A stretch of 64,000 nucleotides of DNA, from NCBI GenBank assembly GCA_003550325.1, contig QKWP01000074.1:382182-446181 (forward strand). The letters are read 5' to 3'. Positions 44,415 through 55,570 of the stretch are shown here, in pieces. Made by a program: the position numbers and the translations under genes. Below the pieces are notes generated by a model that saw nothing but the letters and a program-made list of their open reading frames with translations, made no database searches and was not told the DNA's origin. Every line of letters starts with the position of its first letter. Within the stretch, counting starts at the first letter, position 1. Origin of the DNA: Gigaspora rosea (taxonomy: Eukaryota; Glomeromycota; Glomeromycetes; Diversisporales; Gigasporaceae).

Positions 44415-45974
44415 TAGGGTGTGAAATGGGCTGGGTTTAACCTGAGATTTTGCAGGTCAGATCAGGTTTGAGTTCGGGTCGGGCCTAAATTTTAGACCCG
44501 CTATAAATAGGATTGGGCTCGGGTTGGGCCTATCAAAGCAACAGGCTGGTTCGGGCTCTGTTAATTGACCCGTAAGACCTAATAATACCAAGTGATTTCG
44601 CAGAACCATGGGACTGTTTAATTACGTGATCATCATGAACTGGAACTAGATAGTCAAATCCCATAATCTATAGCTGAAATAGACCTAGAAATGAATAAAT
44701 ACTCCAAAGCAAGAACAGTAGAAAGAACTAAATTGATATACTTAGCTTAGTTCCTAATTTTATCTAACAAGACACTCCGAACTTTAAGACCTGGGCCAAG
44801 TCTCTCTGCGCCTCTTTCTGCCTGCCTGTTCAAGGTTTAGGAATAGCAAATAGTATTTTAGCCAAATACTAGGGTAGTTGGTAGTTGTAATAAATAATAC
44901 TGGTAATTTTAACTCTTACAACGTGCAGGTATTTCTAACAGGGATGGTAAATGATCTGGTCATTTGCCTATTTTGCAAATGACCTGAAATGGCTTCAGAA
45001 TGACTAGTCATTACATTATTTAAATTCTAGGTCATTTGAAATCATGACGGGTTATATTATCGAGTTATGCATTTAAATAAGTCATTCGAGTTATAAATTT
45101 TATTATTTTAGTGAATATAAAAATATTTTATATCTAGGTCTAAAATAAAGTTATTTGAGTTATGATAATTATTATTTAATTTTACTTACTTATAGTAATC
45201 TAAGATCTAAGTTACATTTATCATAATTATCCCTCTAAGTATTGAAAATAAGATTCATAAATATTGGCTATTTTTTTCATCATATTTGTATTTTTTTTTG
45301 GAGTCCCATAAGTCCTGTGATTGTAATACAGTAGTCACTTTGACTTCATTATATTTTATAGAACTCAATTAATTATTTACCATATTTCTCTTTTATAGAC
45401 ATAAAATATGATGAATATAGAGTTGTATTTGTAAACTCACAGCACTTAAAAAATTACAAAGATTGTCAATATTGTCGATCCAAATAAATCAAAGTTCGAT
45501 AATCTAAGTATTTAAAATAATCTATTCATGAACATTGCTTTTAATTTCAATCCAGCAATCAATAAGTATTTCATTAACCTAAACTTTTAAAATAAGCTAT
45601 TCATAAGATATACTATTTTATCACATTAATGTTGTAAATATAAAGAATTTTTATTTAAGTTAATTTATGACTATTTAAATATTTATTTTATTTGCATCCG
45701 ATTGGATAGGTAAAAATAGAAATGGTAGTTAAAAAAAGAAAAAATAATGGTAAAAAAATAAAAATGGCTGTTTTTTTTGATTTTTTTTTGTCTTTTTTTT
45801 TTCTTAAGCCAATTTTTTGACTATAACGGACAAGATTGGGTCAGGTCAGATCAGGTTCAAACCCGACCTGACCCGACCAATAATAAGCTTTTTTTTCAGG
45901 CTCGGGCTTGGGTTAGGTTTAAGTTGACCCAGGTCGGGCTCAAATAACCCTAACCCGGTCTGTCCTACCCCCTA
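44415..45974. mobile_element. hAT-type element, 1560 bp, with perfect 8-bp duplication
   Basis: Left end TAGGGTGTGAAATGGGCTGG; inverted right end CCGGTCTGTCCTACCCCCTA. Both sides are flanked by AATATAAT (44407-44414, 45975-45982). Subterminal GGGTCGGGC-type repeats extend about 120 bases at each end. The interior is non-coding; CAGGGATGGTAAATGATC at 44939 resembles a further hAT left end. Non-autonomous and apparently the younger insertion in the surrounding nest. Confidence 0.8.
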
Positions 45975-46347
45975 AATATAATGTAAAACACATAGGTACA
46001 TTTTAGTAAATCTGTAATTTTATTAATAAAATTATAAAAATAGTATAATTCTTGAGAAATTTTACTAATTAATCCTATCTAAGTAAACTTGTTCTACACA
46101 TAAAAATATATCATATTAGTATACTTTTACTTTTATTTTTAAATATTAAGAAAAAGTTACTTAATTTTGGAATTTTTGATCAAAAATTCAAAATCAAATA
46201 TTTTTTTTTTAATATATAAAAATATAAAGTAAATATATGTTAATATAGTGTATCTTTGTATATAGAACAAGTTTATTTAGAGCATGAAGGTAGAATCAAT
46301 TAGTAAAATTTCTAATTTTATTAATAAAATTATAAAAAACAATATTA

Positions 46348-46574
46348 GGCCATGTAAAAAAAATTTATTGGTTTTCATAACCCGGCCGGGTCAAAATTTG
46401 AAAACTTTTAAAAAAATTTTTTTATATGTTCTAATAACCGGGTGGGTTTTTAAAAAAAAATTTAAAAAAATTTATAAAATTTTTATATATAAAATTTTAA
46501 AAAAAAAACTAGCCGGCCGGGTCTGTTTAAACAGTTCTATGTTATGAAAACCAAAAAATTTTTTTTGTATGGCC
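46348..46574. mobile_element. Harbinger-type MITE, TTA target duplication
   Basis: Ends GGCCATGTAAAAAAAATTTA and TTTTTTTTGTATGGCC with inner TTGGTTTTCATAA / TTATGAAAACCAA. TTA on both sides (46345-46347, 46575-46577). GGCCGGGT blocks lie in the interior. 227 bases. Confidence 0.75.
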
Positions 46575-46852
46575 TTATTCTTAAAATTTTACAAATTAAT
46601 TCTATCTTCATGCACTAAGTAATTTTGTCCTATATATAAAAATATATTGCTATTAAACTTGAACATGTTTATAAACTTTTGAACTGAACCTGAACTAAAA
46701 TGAACTTGACTTAAAAGTTCAATACTAAATCTAAACTTAAACTTGAAAACATGAACCTGAATCTGAACTTGACCTAAGATTAGTTCAGTTCAGATTTATA
46801 AAAACACTAACCAATTTATATAGTTAAGGTTAAGTTAATTGTATTAGAATTA

Positions 46853-47188
46853 TAGTCAGACCTTTATAATACAACCTCCATAAATATAGTACCTCCCTAA
46901 ATGCATGGTTTTTTTCTGTAAAATGTTATTAGTACTAAATATATGTTTTATATTCTGTAAATGCACATTATTTTAAATAACATTTTATATTACACTAATC
47001 TCCCTAAATGCACATAGCCAATCAAATTTAGTATTTAAGATAGGTTATACAGTTTTTAGTAGAAGTTATACAAACTTGATGATCTAATTTTTAAAGCTGC
47101 AATTTAATTGGCTCTCTTTAAATGCAAACCTCCCTAAATGCACATTGTAGGCTTGGCTCTACAAGTTGCATTTATAGAGGTTTGACTA
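46853..47188. mobile_element. Mariner-type MITE (TAGTCAGACCT ends, TA target)
   Basis: Left TAGTCAGACCTTTATAATAC, right GCATTTATAGAGGTTTGACTA, inverted, with TA on both sides (46851-46852, 47189-47190). Internal CCTCCCTAAATGCA motifs repeat three to four times. No ORF. Confidence 0.65.
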
Positions 47189-47190
47189 TA

Positions 47191-48354
47191 TCATTATTAT
47201 TTAATGCAAAAGTTCTGTTATAAAACTTTTTAATAGAAACAAGAGAAATATATTTTTAGGTCCATAGGTTTTTAAAAAAGCTATATTAAATTATATCTGA
47301 TATTTTTATATTTTTGATCACAAAAATAATTATTGCAGTCTCTATTTAGAACATTTTAAGTTTGATTAATTTTGCTAGTAAAAATATAAAAATATAATAT
47401 AGCATAGTTTTTTTAAAACTTTTAACTAGATCTAAAAATAGATTTCTTTTCTTTTGAATAGCTATATTTGATAATTGAGTGAATATTAGTATATAAAAAA
47501 TTTAGCTACAATTATTTATTATTTGGTGACTACAATATATTAAAGTTAGTTTGTTGCAAATAGTTTTTTACTATGAATTGTTTTGTAATTTATTCTGTTA
47601 TAGAAATTAAATATTAAATATTCAGTTACTATAGTATATAGTAAAGATCTAGTTAGTCTGTATTAAAATTTTTCAAGCACATGTAGTGCAGTGCAGGCCC
47701 AGTACAATCAGCCTATGTAAACTCAAAAATAATTTATTAGTTGTTACTTCATATTGGTAGTCAAGGCCTAAAATATAAACTAAGCCAATATTACAAACCT
47801 ATTTAGCTTGCTTAGTTAATTAATATTAGAATATTGCACATTATGAATATTTTGAGCTATTCCATTGCCTAACTGTTAAAAATATTGTATATTTTGAATA
47901 TTTTGTACTATTTTGTGCTAATAGTGCATAATATACATGATGTGCATAATGCACATGCTGTACATATTAATATATATTGAATTATAACAATAAAAGTAAG
48001 CATGATTTGTTCTAATTGTGCATAATAAGCCTGGTATATACCAATCAAAGGCACAAATATATTATATTAAAATATTAAAGTATACAATTGATATTAATTA
48101 ACTATTAATTCTGAATTAAATTTATATTGTTAAAATAGTAATTGTCATAAATTTTTATACTTTTCCACATCAGATTTATATCAGTAATCACTGTATATTT
48201 TTATTGGCTAATTTTTTAAAAAAATTAAAATTTAGATTCTTGATTTTTAGACCCAGCCAGGTTAGAAATGCAAGAAATTAATTTTGTATGGCTAATAAAA
48301 AATAAGCTATAATTTTAGTTTCTATTTGCTATTTTTTTGTATATATTTTTTCAG
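47191..48354. other. No gene seen; AT-rich with short palindromes
   Basis: Around 47920-47965 ATGATGTGCATAATGCACAT and neighbours form small hairpins. The bases before 48355 (ATATATTTTTTCAG) look like a splice acceptor for the coding relic that follows. Confidence 0.4.
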
Positions 48355-48590
48355 TTTGCAATGAAATAATTCAAGAAAAACTACTGAATAAAGAGCTTTC
48401 AAAGTGTTTTTTATTCAACTATAAAGAGCTAGAGAACAATATTAACAACTTAAATAATTATCCCAAAGTTACAAATTATCAGAAATTAGCAGGCATAAAT
48501 GATTCTAATGGAATACACCAAGTTTGTTATCACTATAATATGGAGATTAGAGTCAAATCAACAATCATAGAATATCTAAATATTATCTGA
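48355..48590 (+). pseudogene. Isolated exon relic, possibly of a Sel1-repeat protein
   Basis: After an acceptor-like TTTTTTCAG an open frame of 77 codons ends at TGA 48588-48590. It starts CNEIIQEKLLNKELSK and contains NYQKLAGINDSNGIHQVCYHYN, which fits a degenerate Sel1 unit (YxKxAxxxxSNGIYxLGxCY). No neighbouring exons could be found. Confidence 0.4.
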
Positions 48591-49219
48591 AATCTGATGA
48601 GTACATAAAATAACAGAAGGATATACAAGTAGTAAAAAGATGTTAATAATTGTACTAAAGAATTCCAAATTAAAGCTGTATTATATATAAGTATAATTGA
48701 ATGAATTCTTATGATATTAGAAGGAATATTTAAAAGATTGATATTGAATTTAGCAACTAGATTAAACAGTGAACAATAGGTGATCTAGCTTATTAGAAAA
48801 AAGAAATAGTTATATAATAAAAAGCCAGTTGAGGATATTGAAGTATTATAGACTATTAGCTATATTAAAGAAGAATTAATTAGAGAAAATGTTGACTTTA
48901 AGATAAGAGTCTAGCTCCTGTCATAACTATAATTGGTTCTTGAAAAAAATTGGGCTTCAAAATATAAAGTACATAGAATAGTAATAAAGGTTGGGACTTC
49001 TAATAACATGTACTATGGATCAGGTCATGTTACATTAATCACCCGGATTTAATTATATTTAATTAAGAAACACAGAGTCAGAAAGTTAATTATTGCTTGA
49101 TTGATTGATTAAAATTTATTTTTTGTTTTGTAAAAATTTATTTTTTTGTTTTTGTTACATGGATTTGCAAATCTAATTTATCTATATAACAAATTCCATT
49201 TTAATATATTATACAAAAT
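48591..49219. other. No gene seen
   Basis: AT-rich sequence. Short Lys/Glu-rich frames suggest further decay of the coding relic upstream, but nothing readable. Confidence 0.35.
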
Positions 49220-49989
49220 TTTGAAGTAGTTTGAAAATATAGCCCAATGCATCCTTGGTATAACCCAAGCTACATATCTATTAATCCAACCAGTCCTTTA
49301 AAATATTTCAAAAATATTTTGAATTCACTTTTGAAATATTTTAAAAACATTTTTGAAATATTTCAAAACCTGAAATATTTCAAAATATATTGCAAAATAT
49401 TTCAAAATATATTGTGATATACAAAATCATTTAAAAGATTTTGCAGGCTTGCAAGATCTTTTGAAAGATTGTGCTACTATAAATTTGCTGATATAAATTA
49501 GAACCTGAATTCAAATTTGTTCATAAACTTTGAACTAAACTCTAATAGTCATATTAGAGTTTGATTTAGGTTTGGCAACTTTGTATTCATATTTAGATTT
49601 GGGCACAAGATTTGCAAAATTTTTAGTTCAAGTTAAGGATCAGGTACAGGTTAAGCTAAACCTAGTTCAACATGAATTCAAACTCAAAACACTAGTTCCT
49701 AGCCCTTGTAATATTTAAGTTCTTTAATTTAAACTACATCAGCAATTTTATAGTAGTGCAATCTTTCGAAAGATCTTGCGAACCTGCAAAATCTTTCAAA
49801 AGATTTTGCATATACAATAAATTCAAACCATTTTACAATGTATTTCAAAATATTTCAAGTTTTGAAATATTTCGAAAATGTTTTTAAAAATGAGTTCAAA
49901 TTATTTTTTGAGCGGACTGGCTGGATCAGTAAATATATATCTTGATAATACCAAGGACACATTGGACTATATTTTCAAAATACTTCAAA
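49220..49989. repeat. Long palindromic element, 770 bp
   Basis: The left arm (TTTGAAGTAGTTTGAAAATA, ATCCTTGGTAT, CCAGTCC) is inverted in the right arm (GGACTGGCTGG, ATACCAAGGA, TATTTTCAAAATACTTCAAA). Inside each arm are TTTGAAATATTTCAAAA and AAAGATTTTGCA repeats that are themselves palindromic. The centre (49500-49690) resembles the GTTCAAGTT-rich ends of the nest at 43534. No duplication fixed. Confidence 0.65.
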
Positions 49990-51120
49990 TATATTGAAAT
50001 TAATTAGCAAATATGTATTACAAGATCAGATTAGATCTTTCGTTTATAAATTAGATCTTTTATTCATATTGTTTTTTTTCAGTTTGTTTTTTTTATTTTT
50101 GCTTTTTTTTTTGTTTTCACTTTTTTTTTGCTTTTATTTTGTTTTTCTTTTTTGTTTATTTATTTATTTTTAATTTTTTTCATATTTTACAAAAACACTA
50201 GCCCTTTGCAAGAAAACCAACAACTTTTCAGTACTTTGTACATGCATATACAGACTTCCAAAACTTTGCAAGAACACACACTGATTTTTTTAGCAACCTC
50301 TAAGTTTCCAGTAATGCTTCTTTAGAGAAATGGGCACAAGTTTTTGCAAGTTTTTGCAAGTTTTTATAAGTTCTTGCAAGGTTTCGCTTCATTTATTTTT
50401 TCTTTTTATATTTTTTGTTTTTGTTTTTTTTTGTTTTATTTTTTATTAATTTTATTTTATTTTGACACTTTGTGAGAACAGAACTCTTACTTCCTAGCAC
50501 TTTGCAAGAAAACCAATCTAGACTTTTTTAGCACTTTTGACTTTTTTGCCATTTTGCAAGAACATTAACCTGGCTTTCATAATTTTTGAATTTGCAAGAA
50601 TACGAACTCTTATTTCAAAGAAATGAAGATTTGAAGTTTCATTTATTTTTTTTATTAGTTGCTTACATTTTTTGTTTTTTAGTTGTTTTTTTTTTACTTA
50701 TTTTTTTTAATTTTTAATTTATTTTATTTATTCCTGACTTTTTCGAAACTTTACAACTTTTTTGCACTTTACAAAATTTCTCTGGCAATTTGCAAGAATA
50801 CCAATACTTCTGAGAAATAGGTTTTTTTATTTTTTTGATTTCTTTACTATTTTTAGGAAATATTTAGAAAAAAAGAGCAGAACGAAAGTATAGCCAAACC
50901 AAAAAAAAATAGCCAAAGTAAAGTAATAAAAAACAAAGAAGCAAAGATTATAGCTAACTATAGAGTGAGCAAAAATAAATATGTAGGGCTAGTTCTTTGT
51001 ATATAGTAATAGAATTAGATGCAAAGAAGTATGAAAGTAGTTAAAATAATATGTAATAATGTAAAAATAATACTGTGAAAAATATATAATTATTAAAATA
51101 TAATATATAATATAATATAT
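49990..51120. other. T-rich low-complexity region with TTTGCAAGAA motif
   Basis: From 50069 to 50830 poly-T stretches alternate with short phrases containing TTTGCAAGAA or its variants, at least eight times, sometimes followed by ACCAA. Near 50340 TTTTTGCAAG is repeated in tandem. No supported gene. Confidence 0.5.
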
Positions 51121-51992
51121 ATAAGAAGTTTGCTATTTATCGCCAGTGGTGATCATCATCAATGTATATTTTGTATCTTTAAATTTTGTCTATGAAATCA
51201 TATTTGAGGCTATAACAAAAAAAATTTCTCATGAAATTTTGGTATAAACAATGCTCTCTGCCCAGTGTTTAAAATTGGCATGCACACGATGCATATGTGC
51301 ACATATATATTTTTATGTGCATAAAATTTTAACAAGTTAAGTGCACAAATGTGCATCTAAAATTTTATAAAAATAATGCACAAAAAGTTATGCGCAACAA
51401 AAAATTTTAAATTTTTATGCACAAAAAATTATGTACATGAGAGAACTTTAAATTTCAATGCACAAAATATATTAATAATATATATTAACAATATTAGTTA
51501 TAATGATAATAAAATGTAATTTGCAAATCTACTACTTTTCTAATTTAAGCAATTACTATTGCTATTACTATAAATAATACAGTAATATATGAATAATTGA
51601 TTATCATATTACTACTAAGATTCAAATAGTATTTTTACAAAGTGAACTTGAAATAGATTTTACTCCTTCAATATTAATATAATTAAAGAGTGAATTCACA
51701 TTTCTGGCAGCAAATATTATGAGAACATGTGTGATAAAAATATATGTGTATGAAAAAATTTTTTTACATGCACACATGTGCAACAGGTTGTTTGTTTGTG
51801 CACTCAAACCTTTCCAATTCATGCATGCTGTGCATATAGTTTTAGATCTGAATTTTAAACACTGTCTCTGCCCCATTCCAGTTCTTATTCTAACCCTAAT
51901 ATTAATCAAATTTTAATTTTTATTTCAAAAAAAAACTTTTATTAATTTTTGTTAATCACTAATAATGATCACCACTAGCAATAAGTAGTAAT
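51121..51992. repeat. Old inverted-repeat element disrupted by a hAT MITE
   Basis: CCAGTGGTGATCATCATC near 51143 pairs with GATCACCACTAGCAATAAG near 51967. The intervening sequence contains the complete element at 51263-51864, inserted at TCTCTGCC. Confidence 0.5.
51263..51864. mobile_element. hAT-type MITE with perfect 8-bp duplication, GTGCA-rich
   Basis: Ends CAGTGTTTAAAATTGGCATG and AATTTTAAACACTG. The exact 8-mer TCTCTGCC flanks it (51255-51262, 51865-51872). The interior is rich in TGCACA and ATGTGCAC motifs, like the elements at 21820 and 27458. 602 bases, no transposase. Confidence 0.85.
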
Positions 51993-52576
51993 TTTCTATA
52001 TATAATATATAATAATAATAAATAAAAAAATAATAATAAATAAAAATATAAAATTTAATAATGTAAAAATTTTAAAATTTTTTAAATATGCAAAATATTG
52101 CAAAATATTGTAAAAACTGCAGATTTACATAATAATATATGAAATATTACCTCCTTGACCCCAAAATGAGATAATTAAATATAGGTTTGTATTGTTTTAT
52201 TTGGTCTATTTCACAATATTTTACAATAAATTTTGAATTATTTCACAATATTTCTCAATAAATTTCAAAATTTTTCGAAAGAAATGCATATCGAAATTTT
52301 CGAAAATTGCAGTTCTTTCAAAAAATTCCACATCAAACACAATTCTTTTGAAAAATTTTGCCATGCAATTTCTTTTAAAAAATTTTATATATTTATTTTG
52401 CTGATGTATTTTAGTAAATTACTATTATTTTGCAATTAAAAGAATTTGAACTAGCAATTTTGCAATTTGAAACCTTCAAGTATAACTGCTATACTATTGA
52501 TCTTGAGGTTTTAAATAAAGGTTTTTTTGCTATTTGACAGTTTTGTCAATATAGTCAAAGGTATTACCAAAAATAG
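51993..52576. other. No gene seen; AT-rich repeats
   Basis: Around 52200-52400 TTTCACAATATTT and AAAATTTTTCGAAA-like units recur. No exon supported. Confidence 0.4.
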
Positions 52577-52855
52577 GGATCCATTAAAGCCAGGTGCCAT
52601 CACGTGACTAAAGCTAATCAAATTGTAAATTTTGGTCATCACAGATCAGCCTGACGAGACAAAAACAAAGAAAAAAAGTGAAAAACACCAAAAATATAAG
52701 AAACGAGTATCTAAACTTGTCTTGGAGCATTAATAAAAATGGCGAGAAGGCAATTTTACCTATAAGACTTGTAACCCAAACACCTAACTAACCCTTACCC
52801 TAATTTTAATTAATAAATAATAAAAAAACATAAAGGCACCTGGCTTTAACGGTCC
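52577..52855. mobile_element. MULE-like MITE with 9-10-bp duplication
   Basis: Ends GGATCCATTAAAGCCAGGTG and CACCTGGCTTTAACGGTCC, inverted over about 22 bases. Flanks CCAAAAATAG and CCAGAAATAG (9 of 10) suggest a Mutator-type duplication. Interior GATCAGCCTGACGAG, an A-rich stretch, AAAAATGGCGAGAAGGCAAT, TTTTACCTATAA and CCCTTACCCTAA occur in the same order as at 31071-31292 and 33241-33526. Confidence 0.7.
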
Positions 52856-53020
52856 CCAGAAATAGACAATACCAATTATACTATTTATAGTAATAAAATA
52901 TAGTTTATATAATTCTAGAGATTTCAGAAGAATATTTATGTTATTGGCTAATTAATAATGCTAAAAATTCAATTTAACTAAGTTAACTAATTAATTTCAG
53001 TTTTAACTAAAGTTAATTTG

Positions 53021-53165
53021 AATATTGTTATATAATAATGATGCACCATATTTATAAATATATATGTAATATATAGTATTAATTGTAATAGATAATATTG
53101 TTATATAATAATGATGCAGTATTTATGAATATATATGTAATATATAGTATTAATTGTAATAGATT
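53021..53165. repeat. Tandem duplication of a 73-bp unit
   Basis: The unit starting AATATTGTTATATAATAATG occurs twice head to tail (53021-53093, 53094-53165) with a few differences. Confidence 0.8.
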
Positions 53166-53930
53166 AAAAATGCAATCAGATTATAAAAATATAAGCTATA
53201 AAAATAAAATTTTTGGGTGTATTTTTTTTAAAGTAGAGTTTATATTAAGTGGGTTTTAGAAAATTAAATACAAATTTATATTTTATTTTAATCTGATTTT
53301 TTTATAATTTATAATATTAACTAAATATTTTTAAAGCACTAATTGGCTGTTTATTTTAATACTTAATTAAGTTAGTTTTGTAAAAATTAATTTGATCAAG
53401 TCAACTAACCAACTTAAGTTTATTTTACAAGTATTGACTTGTTTTACTAGTTTATTAAAATAAAAAATTTTATTCTCAAATTTAATTTATTTTATTTTTT
53501 ATTCTGGACAATCCTGCCTTTATTTATTCGTAAATGCCTAGTAACTGGTATTTGTACTGAAGTACGTATACAGTATACCAAATTACACCCAAATTAAGAC
53601 TCACTCGATACAAAAGTACCCAGGTGCGACCTGCCATTTCACAAGTTTGTCACTGTCGGGGTCCCAATGCTTGTTGAGACTTGATTTCCAAACATCACTG
53701 ACTGGTTTGCTAATGCCATGTTAGGATCGTACTCCCTTTCTTAAATTCTTTCTTCTTCATAAAGGTCAAATGAAAATGGGGAAAGTAAAAAGAAACTACC
53801 AAGAAAACAAACTATACAAAAAGAAAAAACCAATATAAAAAAGAAAAAACAAAGAAAAGAAGCTAATCCTGACACGTGGAAGCAGAAAAAGAAAAAAACA
53901 AAAGAAAGAAAAAAATGATTCTGACTATTT
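53166..53930. other. No gene seen; A-rich tail of family R copy B
   Basis: AT-rich to about 53520, then a more complex stretch (53530-53740; AAGTACCCAGGTGCGACC, CACTGTCGGGGTCCC) with no readable frame, then an A-rich region that is the reverse complement of the T-rich tail of family R. Confidence 0.4.
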
Positions 53931-54540
53931 ATAAAAATTATATAATACTGTGCAAGGAAAACTTCGCCAAAGTATTATATGTACATTGAAGAAACAAAAG
54001 AACGTTCTGGAATTTAGTTCTGCAAATCTGCCTACTCCATTGTGCCATGTCTCATTACAGTTAGTTCCTGTTTATCAACTTGCATGCCTTTTTCCCGATT
54101 AGGATAGGAACAACAATGCCGATCTTTTGGAGTGGGTATGCCTAATTCCCACTTTCCGTCAAAAATTCTAGAAAAACTGCTTCAAGTGAGAATAAGGTAG
54201 AGGGTATATGGTTGAATATGTTCTTGTAACCAAAAAACCTTAGAGAGAGTATTGAAAAACTCATTTTTTAGTTCACCGTCTAGCTAGACTGGAAAACCTT
54301 CGTTGACGAAAGAAAACTTCCACCAGAATTTCTTGTACCAAGGGCACCCACTGCCAGTTATCTTGTACAACTGATGCTTCTGGCTTGTGTGTCAAATATA
54401 TAAAGAAGTCCCCTGAATAGAAGAAAAGGTTGACCTTTATAAAAACTAGTATCATATGCAGCTGCTTCATCTTTTACTAAAAAATTTTTTGTTTTTCTTT
54501 TGTTCAGAAATTTGTACAAGTGATCGTCAGAAAGAGTGCT
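53931..54540 (-). repeat. Repeat family R, copy B (inverted relative to copy C)
   Basis: Reading on the minus strand it passes the same landmarks as copy A: KPEASVVQDNWQWVPLVQEI, the CTTTTGGAAGG-type block beside GATCGGCATTGTTGTTCC, and at its end AATACTTTGGCGAAG followed by a CAGTATTATATAA hairpin. It faces copy C head to head about 420 bases away. Confidence 0.7.
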
Positions 54541-54961
54541 TTCTTTTTTGTTCTCAAATTTAATTTATTTAATTTGATTTATTTTATTATTCTTAAATAA
54601 AATCTGGTGTTATAGAACAATTATATTATTATTTTTATTATTTTGCTTTGTACAATATCTAATTTCAATTATTTGTTAAGAAATTAAGTTTAGAAATTAA
54701 ATAAAAATTATAAAATACAAGCGCAAAGTTGATATTTATAGTACAAATTAATTAATATTACCTATTTATTTCTTTATTATTTACAATTTTAATTTTAAAA
54801 TAAATTATTCTATGATATAAAGAAATTGAATCATTTGTTCAAACTATAGTAGCTTTATAGCTTTAGGATCTTTAAAGGTTTTTAAATAAAGCTCTAAAAT
54901 AAAGCTATGATAATATTTTAATTTGCAATAATAAATATTTATTATATTTAGTGCTTACACA

Positions 54962-55570
54962 ACTCTTCCCATCGATTACTTGTACAGAATTCAAAACAAA
55001 AGAAAAACAAAAATTTTTTTAGTAAAAAATGAAGCAACTATTAGGACTAGTTTTTATAAAGATCAACTATCTTATTTAAGTTCTCAGTGACTCCTTTATA
55101 TATTCAGCAAGCAAGCCAGAAGCATCAATTGTGCAAGATAACTAGCAGTGGGTGCTCTTGGTACAAGAAATTCTGGTAAAAGTCTTTTCCGTCGACAAAG
55201 GTTTTATAGTTTGGCTAGGCGATGAACTAAAAAATGAGTTTTTCAATACACTCTCTAAAGGTTTTGGTTACAAGAACATATTTGACTGTATACCTACTAT
55301 CATATTCTCGCTTGAAGTCTTTTTTTCTAGAATTTTGAATAAAAAGTGAGAAATTCAGTGTACCCCCTCCAAAAGATCAGCATTGTTGTTCCTATCCTAA
55401 TCGGGAAGAAGGCATGCAGGTAGATAAACAGGAATGGACGTATAATTAGACGTGGCGCAATGTAAGCAGATTTGTGAAAAATAAATTCTAGAATGTTCCT
55501 TTATTTTTCTTTTATATACATATAATACTTTGGCGAGGTGTTTTTTTGCATAGTATTATATAGTTTTTAT
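54962..55570 (+). repeat. Repeat family R, copy C
   Basis: Starts ACTCTTCCCATCGATTACTT. It has the longest uninterrupted piece of the family's open frame: VQEILVKVFSVDKGF to IPTIIFSLEVFFSRILNKK (about 55155-55349). It then shares CTCCAAAAGATCAGCATTG and AATACTTTGGCGAGGTG with the other copies, followed by a T-rich tail to about 55740. No family recognised. Confidence 0.7.

Larger units (their letters stand above)
43534..46809. mobile_element. Large hAT-like nest (3.3 kb) containing two younger insertions
   Basis: Outer ends TAGTATTCTGATGTTCAAG and the inverted region ending AAAAACACTA. Flanks ACCAATAT (43526-43533) and ACCAATTT (46810-46817) match 7 of 8. Each side carries GTTCAAGTTCAG-type subterminal repeats (43545-43700; 46640-46790), then palindrome modules related to the array at 28461-29585 (GATCAAAAATTCAAAA near 43930 and 46180). 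In the middle sits a complete hAT element (44415-45974) and on the right a Harbinger MITE (46348-46574). No transposase. Confidence 0.6.
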
